From NCBI GenBank assembly GCA_937997345.1, contig CALKTD010000020.1, forward strand, positions 12,897-76,896: 64,000 nucleotides of DNA, given 5' to 3'. The notes below the pieces were generated by a model. That model saw nothing but the letters and a program-made list of their open reading frames with translations, did no database searches and was not told the origin of the DNA. The DNA comes from an uncultured Atopobium sp. GTDB lineage: Bacteria; Actinomycetota; Coriobacteriia; Coriobacteriales; Atopobiaceae. The translations under genes and the position numbers were made by a program. This document shows, piece after piece, positions 17,833-25,715 of the stretch (positions within the stretch are counted from its first letter, which is position 1; the number at the start of each line of letters is the position of its first letter).

Positions 17833-18519
17833 TTACTTAGTAGCTGCAACAATCTCTTCGGAATACTGCTTGATGTATCCAGTGGCATTTTCTGCATCAA
17901 ATTTCATACGCTGAGATAGTGCCTTTTTTACGTCTTTAGAAATAGTTCCATGTGCTAAGGCAAGAAGGCCCTGGAGCATGTCATGGTACTCAGCGTCGCC
18001 ATGATAGCATTGGACCGCCTCATCCAGAAGTGCCCATGCCTCATCAGAATGCTTTGCGGAAGTTGCCCCATACTGGCAGAGAAACAAAAATGCTGCTAAA
18101 CGTACAGTTGCTGAGTCATTATCAAACAGAGAAGCCTCAGCGGCATCAAATGCCTTAAAGACCTGGTCACCAAAATGCTCACTCAGATTGGCAAGCGCAT
18201 CTAGCACTTCCCAACGAGTCTGTGCTTCTGGTCTATACAGTGCATCAATAAGAGAATCAATATGCTCTTCAAAGGCAAGAGGAGCAACATGAGCCAGCTC
18301 TGCAAGCTCATGAGAAGCATCTTGACGAGCGCGCCTGCTAGCATCAGACAAAGCGATGACCAGGGCGTTCACTTTTTTCATCTGTGCCATAGTTGGCTTT
18401 TTAGTAACCTTCTTAGCTGGTTTCTTTTCTTCTTTTGACGCCTTTGTAGAGCCCGCTTTTGCGGTTGCCTTAGTTGAAGCCTTTTTTGGCTTCTGAGCAG
18501 TTTCTTTCTTCTCTGCCAT
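17833..18519 (-). CDS. HEAT-repeat protein with basic N-terminus
   Basis: This is a 228-residue cytoplasmic protein. The first 48 residues are almost all Lys, Ala, Thr and Ser (histone-H1-like), which suggests nucleic acid or polyanion binding. Residues about 50-225 are helical repeats of the HEAT or armadillo kind, for example LIDALYRPEAQTRWEVLDAL and SATVRLAAFLFLCQYGA. Such scaffolds bind proteins or DNA, and some bacterial relatives are DNA glycosylases (AlkD type), though no catalytic pattern can be defended here. It lies 28 bases downstream of the NYN/LOTUS gene on the same strand, so a shared RNA-related role is possible. Confidence 0.72.
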   Translation of the reverse strand: MAEKKETAQKPKKASTKATAKAGSTKASKEEKKPAKKVTKKPTMAQMKKVNALVIALSDASRRARQDASHELAELAHVAPLAFEEHIDSLIDALYRPEAQTRWEVLDALANLSEHFGDQVFKAFDAAEASLFDNDSATVRLAAFLFLCQYGATSAKHSDEAWALLDEAVQCYHGDAEYHDMLQGLLALAHGTISKDVKKALSQRMKFDAENATGYIKQYSEEIVAATK

Positions 18520-18547
18520 GAAACCTAAATCCTCTCTAAAACACCCA

Positions 18548-19330
18548 TTATTCTCTAAATCCGTCTACGACAACGGTGCCGCTTTTTTGATCCTCATGAA
18601 TTTTAATAAATCCAAGGCTCGATGCTTCACGTAAAAGAGAAGTAAACGAACGATATCCATAAGTTGCCTCAGCAAACTGTGGACGCTTTCTTCGCATAGT
18701 CTCCTTTAAACGAGACGCATAAATAAATGTTTCGCTTTCACGTTCCAAAGACTCAATGGTCTCAAATAAGAGCTGATAGCAGTCGTGTTTCTCGGCAGGT
18801 ACTTTCTCTTTAAAGTCTGGAATTCTACCAGAACTTAAAATATCTTCGTAGAAGATAAACTCATCACAGACCTCAACAAGAAGCGAGCTGGTAGACTCCT
18901 TCATGCCAACGCCAATAACTGTTTTACCAGCCTCTTTAAGCTTTGCTACTAATGGCGAGAAATCCGAGTCACCAGAAAGTACAGCAAATGTGTCAATGTG
19001 ATCTTTAGTAAGACACATTTCAACAGCATCTACCGCAAGTCTAATGTCAGCGGAATTCTTGCCAGTATATGCCCTATCTGGAATCTCAATTAACTCAATA
19101 CCAAGCTCATGCAGAGGTGTAATAGCATTTGGAAAGCGCTGCCAGTCACAGTAAGCACGCTTGGCAGTAATGCGACCCTTATCAACCAACCTCTCCATAA
19201 TGAGCTTCATCTCTGGAAGATGACCTGGCTCTTGATGACCGTTTTTCTTTCTTTTGCCTGTTCCTAGTGCCAAATTTTCATAATCGATGAAAACCGCAAT
19301 AGAGCTCTGAGGAGTAGAAATATCACTCAT
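18548..19330 (-). CDS. NYN-domain ribonuclease with OST-HTH/LOTUS domain
   Basis: This 260-residue protein carries an NYN (PIN-like) nuclease domain at residues 10-160 and an OST-HTH/LOTUS domain at about 180-255. The acidic catalytic set is visible in VFIDYENLAL, NSADIRLAVDAVE and VLSGDSDFSPLV, which hold the metal ion. LOTUS domains bind RNA, in particular G-rich structures. The usual reading is an RNA endonuclease. It overlaps no neighbour but is closely followed by the HEAT-repeat gene and preceded, 26 bases upstream, by the dehydrogenase gene on the same strand. Confidence 0.85.
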   Translation of the reverse strand: MSDISTPQSSIAVFIDYENLALGTGKRKKNGHQEPGHLPEMKLIMERLVDKGRITAKRAYCDWQRFPNAITPLHELGIELIEIPDRAYTGKNSADIRLAVDAVEMCLTKDHIDTFAVLSGDSDFSPLVAKLKEAGKTVIGVGMKESTSSLLVEVCDEFIFYEDILSSGRIPDFKEKVPAEKHDCYQLLFETIESLERESETFIYASRLKETMRRKRPQFAEATYGYRSFTSLLREASSLGFIKIHEDQKSGTVVVDGFRE

Positions 19331-19356
19331 AATCGGGGTTCCTTTGCGGCTAGCAC

Positions 19357-20421
19357 TTAGTGACAGCAGTGGCCGTCATGACCGTGCTCGTGGCCTTCAT
19401 GGTCATGATGATGTCCGTGACCATGGCACTCGCACTCGTGATTACCATCTTCATGGTCGTGACCACAGCAGCACTCGTGTTCATCCTCATCTTCCTGGCT
19501 CTCAAGAAGTGACCAGTCAAGACCAGCTGCAGTGCTCGTAGCCTCATCAGTGTAAAGCAGTGAGATTGCCTGGGTACCCTTGCGAGCGCCACCAATCTGG
19601 CAGAGCATGTCATACAGGGTAAAGGCAGTCTCTGCACCAGGGAGCGTAATCTCAAGATCCTCAGACTGAGCAAGAGCAAGCGCAATATCCTTGCGGAAGT
19701 GCTCGGCCAAAAATCCTGGCTTGAAGTCTCCCTCAAGCGACTTAGGAGCAAGCTCTTTAAGTGCGCGAGAAGAACCCATGCCACTAGCAACAACCTCAAG
19801 CATCTGCTCAACGTCAAGTCCACCCTGCTCTGCCAAGGCCATTGCGTCTGCGTAGCCAATCATGCATGATGCAAGAGATACCTGGTTACAAAGCTTTCCA
19901 GTCTGTCCCTTACCAGCACCACCCATGCAGAAAATCTTTGCCGAGAAGGTCTCGAGAAGAGCGCGTACTGGCTCAACATCGTTCTCAGTTGCGCCGACAA
20001 TCAGCGTAAGAGTGCCGTCCTGGGCGCCTTTCTGGCCGCCAGTAACAGGACAGTCAAATGCATGTTTTCCCTCAATTTCAGCAGCATCGTGAATATCGCG
20101 AGCAAGCTGAGATGAAGAAGTGGTCAGATCAATAAGGTACGCACCCTTCTTAGCAACGCGGATAAGGCCATCTGTTGCCAAGTAAACGTCTTCAACGTCA
20201 GTTGGATAACCAACCATAGTAAAAACAACGTCAGCGTCTTTTGCAGCATCTGTCACACTCTCTGCAGCGTGAGCGCCCAACGAGACAAGCTTTTGTGCTT
20301 TCTCTGGTGTTCTGTTGTAAACAGTAACGTCATAGCCAGCAGAAATAAGGTGCTCTGCGATAGGAGCGCCCATAATGCCTGTTCCAATAAAAGCAACCTT
20401 TGCATTCTTGCTCAGTGCCAT
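19357..20421 (-). CDS. 3-hydroxyisobutyrate dehydrogenase-family enzyme with His/Cys-rich tail
   Basis: This 354-residue protein has an N-terminal Rossmann domain (FIGTGIMGAPIAEHL, residues about 10-24), the substrate loop DCPVTGGQKGA and the catalytic Lys in GQTGKLCNQ. These define the beta-hydroxyacid dehydrogenase family (tartronate semialdehyde reductase, 3-hydroxyisobutyrate dehydrogenase and relatives) acting with NAD(P). The exact substrate is open. The family normally ends near residue 300. Here about 45 further residues form a tail with 15 His and 7 Cys plus many acidic residues, resembling the metal-storage tails of UreE, HypB and SlyD. The ATG has AAAGGA upstream. Confidence 0.85.
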   Translation of the reverse strand: MALSKNAKVAFIGTGIMGAPIAEHLISAGYDVTVYNRTPEKAQKLVSLGAHAAESVTDAAKDADVVFTMVGYPTDVEDVYLATDGLIRVAKKGAYLIDLTTSSSQLARDIHDAAEIEGKHAFDCPVTGGQKGAQDGTLTLIVGATENDVEPVRALLETFSAKIFCMGGAGKGQTGKLCNQVSLASCMIGYADAMALAEQGGLDVEQMLEVVASGMGSSRALKELAPKSLEGDFKPGFLAEHFRKDIALALAQSEDLEITLPGAETAFTLYDMLCQIGGARKGTQAISLLYTDEATSTAAGLDWSLLESQEDEDEHECCCGHDHEDGNHECECHGHGHHHDHEGHEHGHDGHCCH

Positions 20422-20458
20422 GTATGAGTCCTTTCAGACTGAAATAAATATACAAACT

Positions 20459-20482
20459 GGGGCCGCTCCAAAGAGCGACCCC
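20459..20482 (-). terminator. Terminator after degV
   Basis: A 10-bp stem (GGGGCCGCTC with GAGCGACCCC, one G-U pair in RNA) has a 4-base loop. On the minus strand it is followed by AGTTTGTATATTTATTTC. It separates the degV-like gene from the dehydrogenase. Confidence 0.7.
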
Positions 20483-20496
20483 ATACCTTGTACCCG

Positions 20497-21525
20497 TTAA
20501 TTAGATTTACGAACCCTGTTAGCAATTCGGTCAGAAAGCGAAAGCTTCTCGCGGCGGTCAGTTCCCCAGAAGACAATAGCCACCATACCTGGGCCAACGT
20601 GAGCACCAATGACTGGTCCTACCTGGCTATGAATAATGGTGAGTCCCTCACAGCCTTTCTCTTTACGAATCTGAGCCTCTAGCCAATTGGCGTCCTTCTG
20701 TGCGTCTGCAGAAATGATGCCAACAGGAAGCGAGGTGTCATGAGAATAACTATCTCTAAAATCCTGGATAAGAGACTTGAGTGCCTTCTTACGGCCTCTG
20801 CACACTGTCTTGACAGTAAGAGCTCCTGTTGAGTCATAGGTAAGCTCTGGCTTTACATCAAGCTTGCCACCAATGTTTGCTGCGGCAGCTGGAATACGGC
20901 CACCTGCTGCAAGAGCATCCAAGGTCTCAAGTGTTAAGTAGCCATGAATGTAGTTACGCGCATCTTCTGTCCACTCAGCAATCTCTTTTGCCGAGAGACC
21001 CTTATTGGCCTGATGAACAGCCTCAAGTCCCAGAAGCTGGGCGGCAGACGAAGGTGCACCGTTGTCAACTACGTAAATCTCAAAGTCTGGATATTTCTCT
21101 CTTACCATATCTGCCGCTTGCTCAGCTGCGTAGAATGATGAAGAAAGAGCAGAGGTAAAGCAGAGATATACCGTTGGGGTGCCCTGTTTTGCAGCACGCT
21201 CAAAGACCTCAAGGTAATGACCAGGAGTAATTGCAGAAGTGGTGTAGCGCAGCTTTTTATCCTTACGCATACCCTCAAAGAACTCATGTGCACTGATGCT
21301 CTTCCAGCCGTCATCGTAGTGCTCTCCATCTGGCCCCACATAAGGGAACTGAATGATATCGACACCTAGCTGTTCAGCAATTCCTGGAGCAAAGTCTGCA
21401 CAGGAGTCCATAATGATTCGAACGTTACTGGGCTTATGATATGCAGCTGAAAGCTCAGTAGGCTCAAGATCTTCGAAGGCAACCTCGCTGATTTCTTCTT
21501 CGGCTTTATCTTTTTTATTGAACAT
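20497..21525 (-). CDS. DegV family fatty-acid-binding protein
   Basis: This 342-residue protein belongs to the DegV/FakB family, which holds a fatty acid for phosphorylation by FakA. Landmarks are VRIIMDSCADFAPGIAEQ at the start of the domain, YTTSAITPGHYLEVF for the ligand Ser/Thr loop, CFTSALSSSF, AGGRIPAAAANIG and the terminal IGAHVGPGMVAI. A charged extension of about 35 residues precedes the domain. The ATG at 21525 lies inside the end of the hpf gene (11-base overlap) and has AGGAAC before it. Longer in-frame starts would run deep into hpf and are rejected. It is translationally coupled to hpf. Confidence 0.87.
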   Translation of the reverse strand: MFNKKDKAEEEISEVAFEDLEPTELSAAYHKPSNVRIIMDSCADFAPGIAEQLGVDIIQFPYVGPDGEHYDDGWKSISAHEFFEGMRKDKKLRYTTSAITPGHYLEVFERAAKQGTPTVYLCFTSALSSSFYAAEQAADMVREKYPDFEIYVVDNGAPSSAAQLLGLEAVHQANKGLSAKEIAEWTEDARNYIHGYLTLETLDALAAGGRIPAAAANIGGKLDVKPELTYDSTGALTVKTVCRGRKKALKSLIQDFRDSYSHDTSLPVGIISADAQKDANWLEAQIRKEKGCEGLTIIHSQVGPVIGAHVGPGMVAIVFWGTDRREKLSLSDRIANRVRKSN

Positions 21526-22105
21526 CTTGTTCCTCAATCTTAGGTTTGATAATTCCATAACCACCATTTTTACGATGGTAGATGACATTAGTCAAACCCG
21601 TAGAAGCATTAACAAAGACATAAAAATCATGGCCGAGAAGGTCAGTTTGGACAAGCGCTTCCTCTTCCGTCATTGGCTCAAGATCAATGTATTTCTCACG
21701 AACAAGCTGGTCATCAAGGTCTTCAACTGGAATCTCAATGAGATTGGCAAGATCTTCTTGTGTAAGAGCAACTCCGCGCTCAGACTTTACATGATGACGG
21801 CGCTCAACAACTTTTGTCTTGTACTTGCGTAGCTGTCTGGAGACTTTTTCTGCTGCTTCATCAATAGCCACATACATATCGTCAGAGCTAGCGGTGACAC
21901 GAACAACATTGTTACGAACAAATACCGTAACCTCAGCTGTCTTTCTATCTGGATTTGAAGGGTTTTTGTCTACTCTGAGAACTACATCGCAAGACATAGG
22001 AGTGATGTCAAATACTTTAAGAGCATCACCGATTTTCTGGTCTACGTGTGTGCGCAAAGCCTCAGAAATGCTTACCTTGCGTCCCGAAATCTTGATGTCC
22101 ACCAT
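21515..22105 (-). CDS. hpf: Ribosome hibernation promoting factor, long form
   Basis: This 196-residue protein has the RaiA/HPF domain at residues 1-105 (KISGRKVSISEALRTHV, MSCDVVLRVDKN) and the C-terminal dimerisation domain at 130-190 (PMTEEEALVQTDLLGHDFYVF, TGLTNVIYHRKNGGYGII). Long HPF binds the decoding centre of the 30S subunit and dimerises 70S ribosomes to 100S in stationary phase. It lies a short distance from comF, with one gene between, an arrangement recalling the comF-hpf order common in Gram-positive bacteria. GGAGG precedes the ATG. It is coupled to degV downstream. Confidence 0.95.
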   Translation of the reverse strand: MVDIKISGRKVSISEALRTHVDQKIGDALKVFDITPMSCDVVLRVDKNPSNPDRKTAEVTVFVRNNVVRVTASSDDMYVAIDEAAEKVSRQLRKYKTKVVERRHHVKSERGVALTQEDLANLIEIPVEDLDDQLVREKYIDLEPMTEEEALVQTDLLGHDFYVFVNASTGLTNVIYHRKNGGYGIIKPKIEEQDVQ

Positions 22106-22242
22106 GGGAGCCTCCTATCGGATACACAAGACATCTTCTAACTGATGTCTGTATAACAACAATACCCATTTATCGGTCAATCATTCCATAAAAAGTTGAA
22201 TTGAGCGGTAAACGGTTAGAGACTATTTCTCATTATGCGCGA

Positions 22243-23178
22243 TTAATTTTGCTCAGAGGAAGATGTAGATGAATCAGCGCTGTTAGATTGCGTAGAAACT
22301 TCCACAAGTCCGGAAATCTTATTGGTAGTTGAGAGGTGTGGCAAGGTGCCAATCCACTTGTTTCTAATAACTCCCTCAACACCGTTAGATTGAATAGCTG
22401 AAAGAGCTTGCTGAATTTGTGTAGCAAGAGCTTTGTTACTTGTTGCTACAGAAATACCAATCGTAGATGGAACGTCAACCACACCAACCATAGAAATATC
22501 TTTGTTTGCTGCTAGATAAGCACCTGCATATGCATCACAGGCTACATAATCGATGGAACCATTTTCAAGAGCTTCAAAAGCATCATTTAAATTAGAAAAA
22601 CCTTGGACAGACATGCCGGTAAGTACCTGACCCATTGCTCGCTCAGACAAAGAACCCGTTTGAACGCCCACTGACTTTCCACTCAAACTATCAGCAGTAA
22701 TATCTGTTTCTGAGCCCTTATAGAAAAGAGCTGTCGCAGACTCAGCATACCCAGAAATTAGCGTACTTGTTGAATCTTCACCACTTCTAACGTCCATGAC
22801 AATATCGCAGTCTGCTTGTAGGCCATCTACTGGTCCATTAACTGACACAAATTTAACATCTACACCCAACTGGTCTGCAATTGCAGAAGCAACTTCAACG
22901 TCGATTCCCTGAAGCGTTCCAGCTTCTGAGGCCACAATCATTGGAGCTGTTACTGACTGAGTTCGTAGGCCAACGGTCAAAGTGCCAGCGGTATGCAGTG
23001 AGGAATCAGGAATCTTCTGCTGACGGGCTTCTCGCTTCTCTTGGATTGCCTCTTGCACTGACTTGACGTGGAACCATTTATCCAAATCAATGTTGATAGG
23101 ACCAATGGAACATCCTGTTAAAACAACAGCGAGTGCTATGAGAAGTAACACTTTAAGAGAGCTTTTAACGCGCGTCAT
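22243..23178 (-). CDS. Amino-acid-type ABC transporter solute-binding lipoprotein
   Basis: This 311-residue lipoprotein has an n-region, hydrophobic core and lipobox VLTGC with the acylated Cys at residue 23. The remainder is a family-3 extracellular solute-binding domain: GTLTVGLRTQS, LQGIDVEVASAIADQLGVDVKFV, SLSGKSVGVQTGS, VQGFSNLNDAFEALENGSIDYVACDAYAGAYL. The amino acid ligand cannot be told. No permease or ATPase gene adjoins, so it is either an orphan receptor or works with a transporter elsewhere. It ends with a Ser/Asn-rich tail. AAGGAG precedes the ATG. Confidence 0.87.
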   Translation of the reverse strand: MTRVKSSLKVLLLIALAVVLTGCSIGPINIDLDKWFHVKSVQEAIQEKREARQQKIPDSSLHTAGTLTVGLRTQSVTAPMIVASEAGTLQGIDVEVASAIADQLGVDVKFVSVNGPVDGLQADCDIVMDVRSGEDSTSTLISGYAESATALFYKGSETDITADSLSGKSVGVQTGSLSERAMGQVLTGMSVQGFSNLNDAFEALENGSIDYVACDAYAGAYLAANKDISMVGVVDVPSTIGISVATSNKALATQIQQALSAIQSNGVEGVIRNKWIGTLPHLSTTNKISGLVEVSTQSNSADSSTSSSEQN

Positions 23179-23493
23179 CAGAACTCCTTCTTCTATTCAA
23201 GTGTCTTTTCAGCTGACCTGGTATTTGACCCCACACTCGCATACTGGAACGTTTGCTTTGCTACCGCAGCAGCTCCACTAGTAGTTCTCTCGCCTGCGAG
23301 ACCCTTTGTCTCTTTGATATAACAGGCGGTATGGCTTACTTCTAGGACGAGCCATGATCGTTTACGTGCGCACACGTAAACTTACGTGGATCCCTTTGAC
23401 CTCGTCTGTCATGGACTAAAAGCTCACAGAGAACTTCGCAACCACAGACCTGAAAAGACTTATCAAGTATAGCCGTTTGCAACCATAGGTAAC
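23179..23493. other. Gene-free region between comF and lipoprotein genes
   Basis: About 315 bases carry no convincing coding frame. A perfect palindrome, GTTTACGTG-CGCA-CACGTAAAC (23360-23381), is followed by TTACGTGG and looks like an operator. TCTCGC-CT-GCGAGA (23288-23301) is another inverted pair of the dispersed word. A structured leader or small RNA is possible, but I recognise no known class. Confidence 0.45.
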
Positions 23494-24243
23494 TCACCAT
23501 ACGCGAGCTAATGCGCCTACGGTTACAGAATGCACGCCTGCGGCACAAAGTACCCTTGTAGCTTCTCTAATTGATGCTCCAGTAGTTACGACGTCATCTA
23601 AAAGTAAAATATTTGATTGATTAACCGGCGCAGTACAAGCAATACTTCCTTTCAAATTTATTTGCCTTTGAGTCGATGAAAGCGTTCTTTGATCCTTTGC
23701 ATGTGGACGTATAAGCACGTCATACAAAGGTAAACCTGTAAGCTGGCAAAACGATTGGGCTACAAGTTCCATATGATCAAAGCCTCTGCGCGCGTACGCT
23801 TCCGCAGTTGCTGGAATAAAGGAAACTCCATCAATTTTTGAACTATCAAAGCGAGAAGTACCGTCAAGAGCACTCCATACTGAGGCTTCTTCAAGCGCAC
23901 ACAATATAGCTGCAGCAATTACCGGCGCAAGTCGAAGCTCATGGCCATCCTTGAGCGTCAAAATCAACCGTGCAGGAGGGCCCTTAAATCCCATGGCACA
24001 AATGACCGCTCTACTCTCCCACTGAACAGGTCGTTTCTTCTTATCTGCACACTCTGAACAGACAAGCCTCCCGTATGGAGCGCCACAATTAGGACACGCC
24101 CACTGCTGAGAAATCCACGGCAGCTTTGCCCGACACTCATCGCAGAGGAGCTGACCGGGTTTCTCGCACACAACACAGCGCGTAGGAGCAAGCAGCTCAA
24201 GTGTTGAGTTTGCCGTTGCAGTAAAGAGAGATGTAGGTTGCAT
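23494..24243 (-). CDS. comF: ComF family phosphoribosyltransferase-like competence protein
   Basis: This 249-residue protein has the ComFC layout. The N-terminal double zinc ribbon is CVVCEKPGQLLCDEC and CPNCGAPYGRLVCSEC. A type I phosphoribosyltransferase-like domain follows, with RGFDHMELVAQ and the PRPP loop NILLLDDVVTTGAS. ComF is needed for DNA uptake or processing in natural transformation in several bacteria, although its exact reaction is unsettled. A GGGGG run buried in a hairpin precedes the ATG instead of a normal ribosome site. Confidence 0.9.
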   Translation of the reverse strand: MQPTSLFTATANSTLELLAPTRCVVCEKPGQLLCDECRAKLPWISQQWACPNCGAPYGRLVCSECADKKKRPVQWESRAVICAMGFKGPPARLILTLKDGHELRLAPVIAAAILCALEEASVWSALDGTSRFDSSKIDGVSFIPATAEAYARRGFDHMELVAQSFCQLTGLPLYDVLIRPHAKDQRTLSSTQRQINLKGSIACTAPVNQSNILLLDDVVTTGASIREATRVLCAAGVHSVTVGALARVW

Positions 24244-24248
24244 TTTTA

Positions 24249-24265
24249 CCCCCAGAATCTGGGGG
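24249..24265 (-). promoter_or_regulatory. Hairpin over the comF ribosome site
   Basis: CCCCCAG-AAT-CTGGGGG is a 7-bp stem with a 3-base loop, and its 3' arm ends 5 bases before the comF ATG. The arm includes the only purine-rich stretch able to act as ribosome site. No U-run follows, so it is not a terminator. It could limit translation or be an operator. Confidence 0.5.
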
Positions 24266-24336
24266 CTGACAGTAAATACAGTCTAGATCAAAGGCCGCAA
24301 AATGGAAGGCATTTTAGGTAAACGAAAAAAGATGGT

Positions 24337-25098
24337 TTATCTAAAGCTCCTACCAGTGAAATTATATTTTGTGAGGATTCGGCTAACGGATGTTTGCCAC
24401 GGAAGCCATAACAAAATCAAGAAAACAAGCGTTGCTGCGCCATGTGTTAGATCAAGCGGAATTGAAGCCGCAAATGCGAGAAGAGCGGATTCTAGCGTTA
24501 GAGGATGTACAAATCCAATAACAAAGTACACGTTCATCACAAAGCCAAAGAAGGGTCCGGATATAAACGCCCAGGTCATAAGCAAGAAAGGTGGAAGCTT
24601 GTGGGGTTTCTCACCTTGTTGGACGGATGGGTGTTTAGAAGATGCGGGACAAGCTGAGGTGAAAGTTGCAAGAAGGCCTCCCAGGTAACCAACAAGCCCC
24701 CACGCATACATCTGCCATGGCGTCCACGAGCCCTGACCAAAGAAAACGTTTGAAAGAATCGCAGATAAGGCACCTACCAAAAAGCCCGCGTGCCTGCCAA
24801 GAAACGCTCCCGCGAAAATAGCAACTGCGGAAACAGGCTTTACGTACGCGAGTGGCGCGAAGGCAATTCTTCCCGCAGCACCTAAGGCGCTAAAGACGGC
24901 AGTAGGTACCAAATTGGCAACTGATGGCTTCTTTGTCTCAAAACTTAACATAAATAATGCAACTGAAATGATTGCTAAAATAATTGAAGATACTGCGATA
25001 AAATCAGGCAAATAAAGCATTTCAACAGCAAGAATAATAGGAGTAGCAAAGAGTGCTACAGCCTCTAGAGCTATTGATAACATGTACCGATTATCCAC
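24337..25098 (-). CDS. ECF transporter substrate-binding (S) component
   Basis: This 253-residue integral membrane protein has about six helices and the look of an ECF S component: small residues in the first domain helices (VFSALGAAGRIAFAPL), then VKPVSAVAIFAGAFLGRHAGFLVGALSAILSNVFFGQGSWTPWQMYAWGLVGYLGGLL, a stretch typical of the vitamin ECF family. The ATPase and T component genes lie 0.6 kb away on the same strand, with one opposite-strand gene between. The vitamin is not stated by the sequence. The nearby DUF4430 proteins suggest cobalamin. Confidence 0.83.
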   Translation of the reverse strand: MDNRYMLSIALEAVALFATPIILAVEMLYLPDFIAVSSIILAIISVALFMLSFETKKPSVANLVPTAVFSALGAAGRIAFAPLAYVKPVSAVAIFAGAFLGRHAGFLVGALSAILSNVFFGQGSWTPWQMYAWGLVGYLGGLLATFTSACPASSKHPSVQQGEKPHKLPPFLLMTWAFISGPFFGFVMNVYFVIGFVHPLTLESALLAFAASIPLDLTHGAATLVFLILLWLPWQTSVSRILTKYNFTGRSFR

Positions 25099-25191
25099 AA
25101 GAACCTCACGCTTACCGTCAAAATAAAAATATCAAGAAGGTCTGTCTTATTTTGGCATAAGATGATTTGAAACTACAACAAGGAGGTCTTC

Positions 25192-25659
25192 ATGATCTAT
25201 CTGGGAAACTTTAGCTACAACGACGAGCTTGATTCTACTGACAACTACTGTCTTATGCCTTGCATTGTTAAGGCAGATTCCACAGATCATGCGCTTGAGC
25301 TTTTCTCGGAGCACCTCATTGAGGTTTCAAAGTCATCTGACCTGCTTGACGGCGCAAAAGAGATTTTCTTGGATTCTATTGTTGAGCTGGGAGAAGTTCC
25401 TACCTCTCCTCTGATTGCTCAGTGGCAAAAGATTATGCCTGCAGGAGTTGGTCTGTGTAGCATTACCAGCGCTCTTCCAACACTTGAGTTTAATGATGAG
25501 ACGGCCAATGCCTACGGCTTCAATGAGCATGCTCATAATCATGATCAGGAGGACGATGAAGAGGAGCATGAGCACGAGGAGTTTGGCGACATCAACGATC
25601 TTAACGATGAGCTTCTTGAGGAACTTGGCCAGGATGAGGAGCCGTTCTTAAGGTTCTAG
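25192..25659 (+). CDS. Acidic protein with His-rich segment, unknown function
   Basis: This is a 155-residue cytoplasmic protein with no signal peptide. The N-terminal 100 residues look like a folded alpha/beta domain (YCLMPCIVKADSTDHALELF, LLDGAKEIFLDSIVEL). From about residue 100 it becomes strongly acidic with a His-rich run (NEHAHNHDQEDDEEEHEHEE), which could bind divalent metal. AAGGAGG before the ATG is strong. It is transcribed away from the ECF S gene and lies inside the transporter cluster. I do not recognise the family. Confidence 0.75.
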   Translation: MIYLGNFSYNDELDSTDNYCLMPCIVKADSTDHALELFSEHLIEVSKSSDLLDGAKEIFLDSIVELGEVPTSPLIAQWQKIMPAGVGLCSITSALPTLEFNDETANAYGFNEHAHNHDQEDDEEEHEHEEFGDINDLNDELLEELGQDEEPFLRF

Positions 25660-25715
25660 CTGTCGTGTCGCTAAGTGCCGTGCGGGCTTTTAGCTGCTGC
25701 CAGAGTTCTAGCTGC

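Noticed and set aside
23179..23493. SRP RNA, tmRNA or RNase P RNA in the comF-lipoprotein gap
   Set aside because: I looked for the conserved cores and found none; only palindromes are visible.
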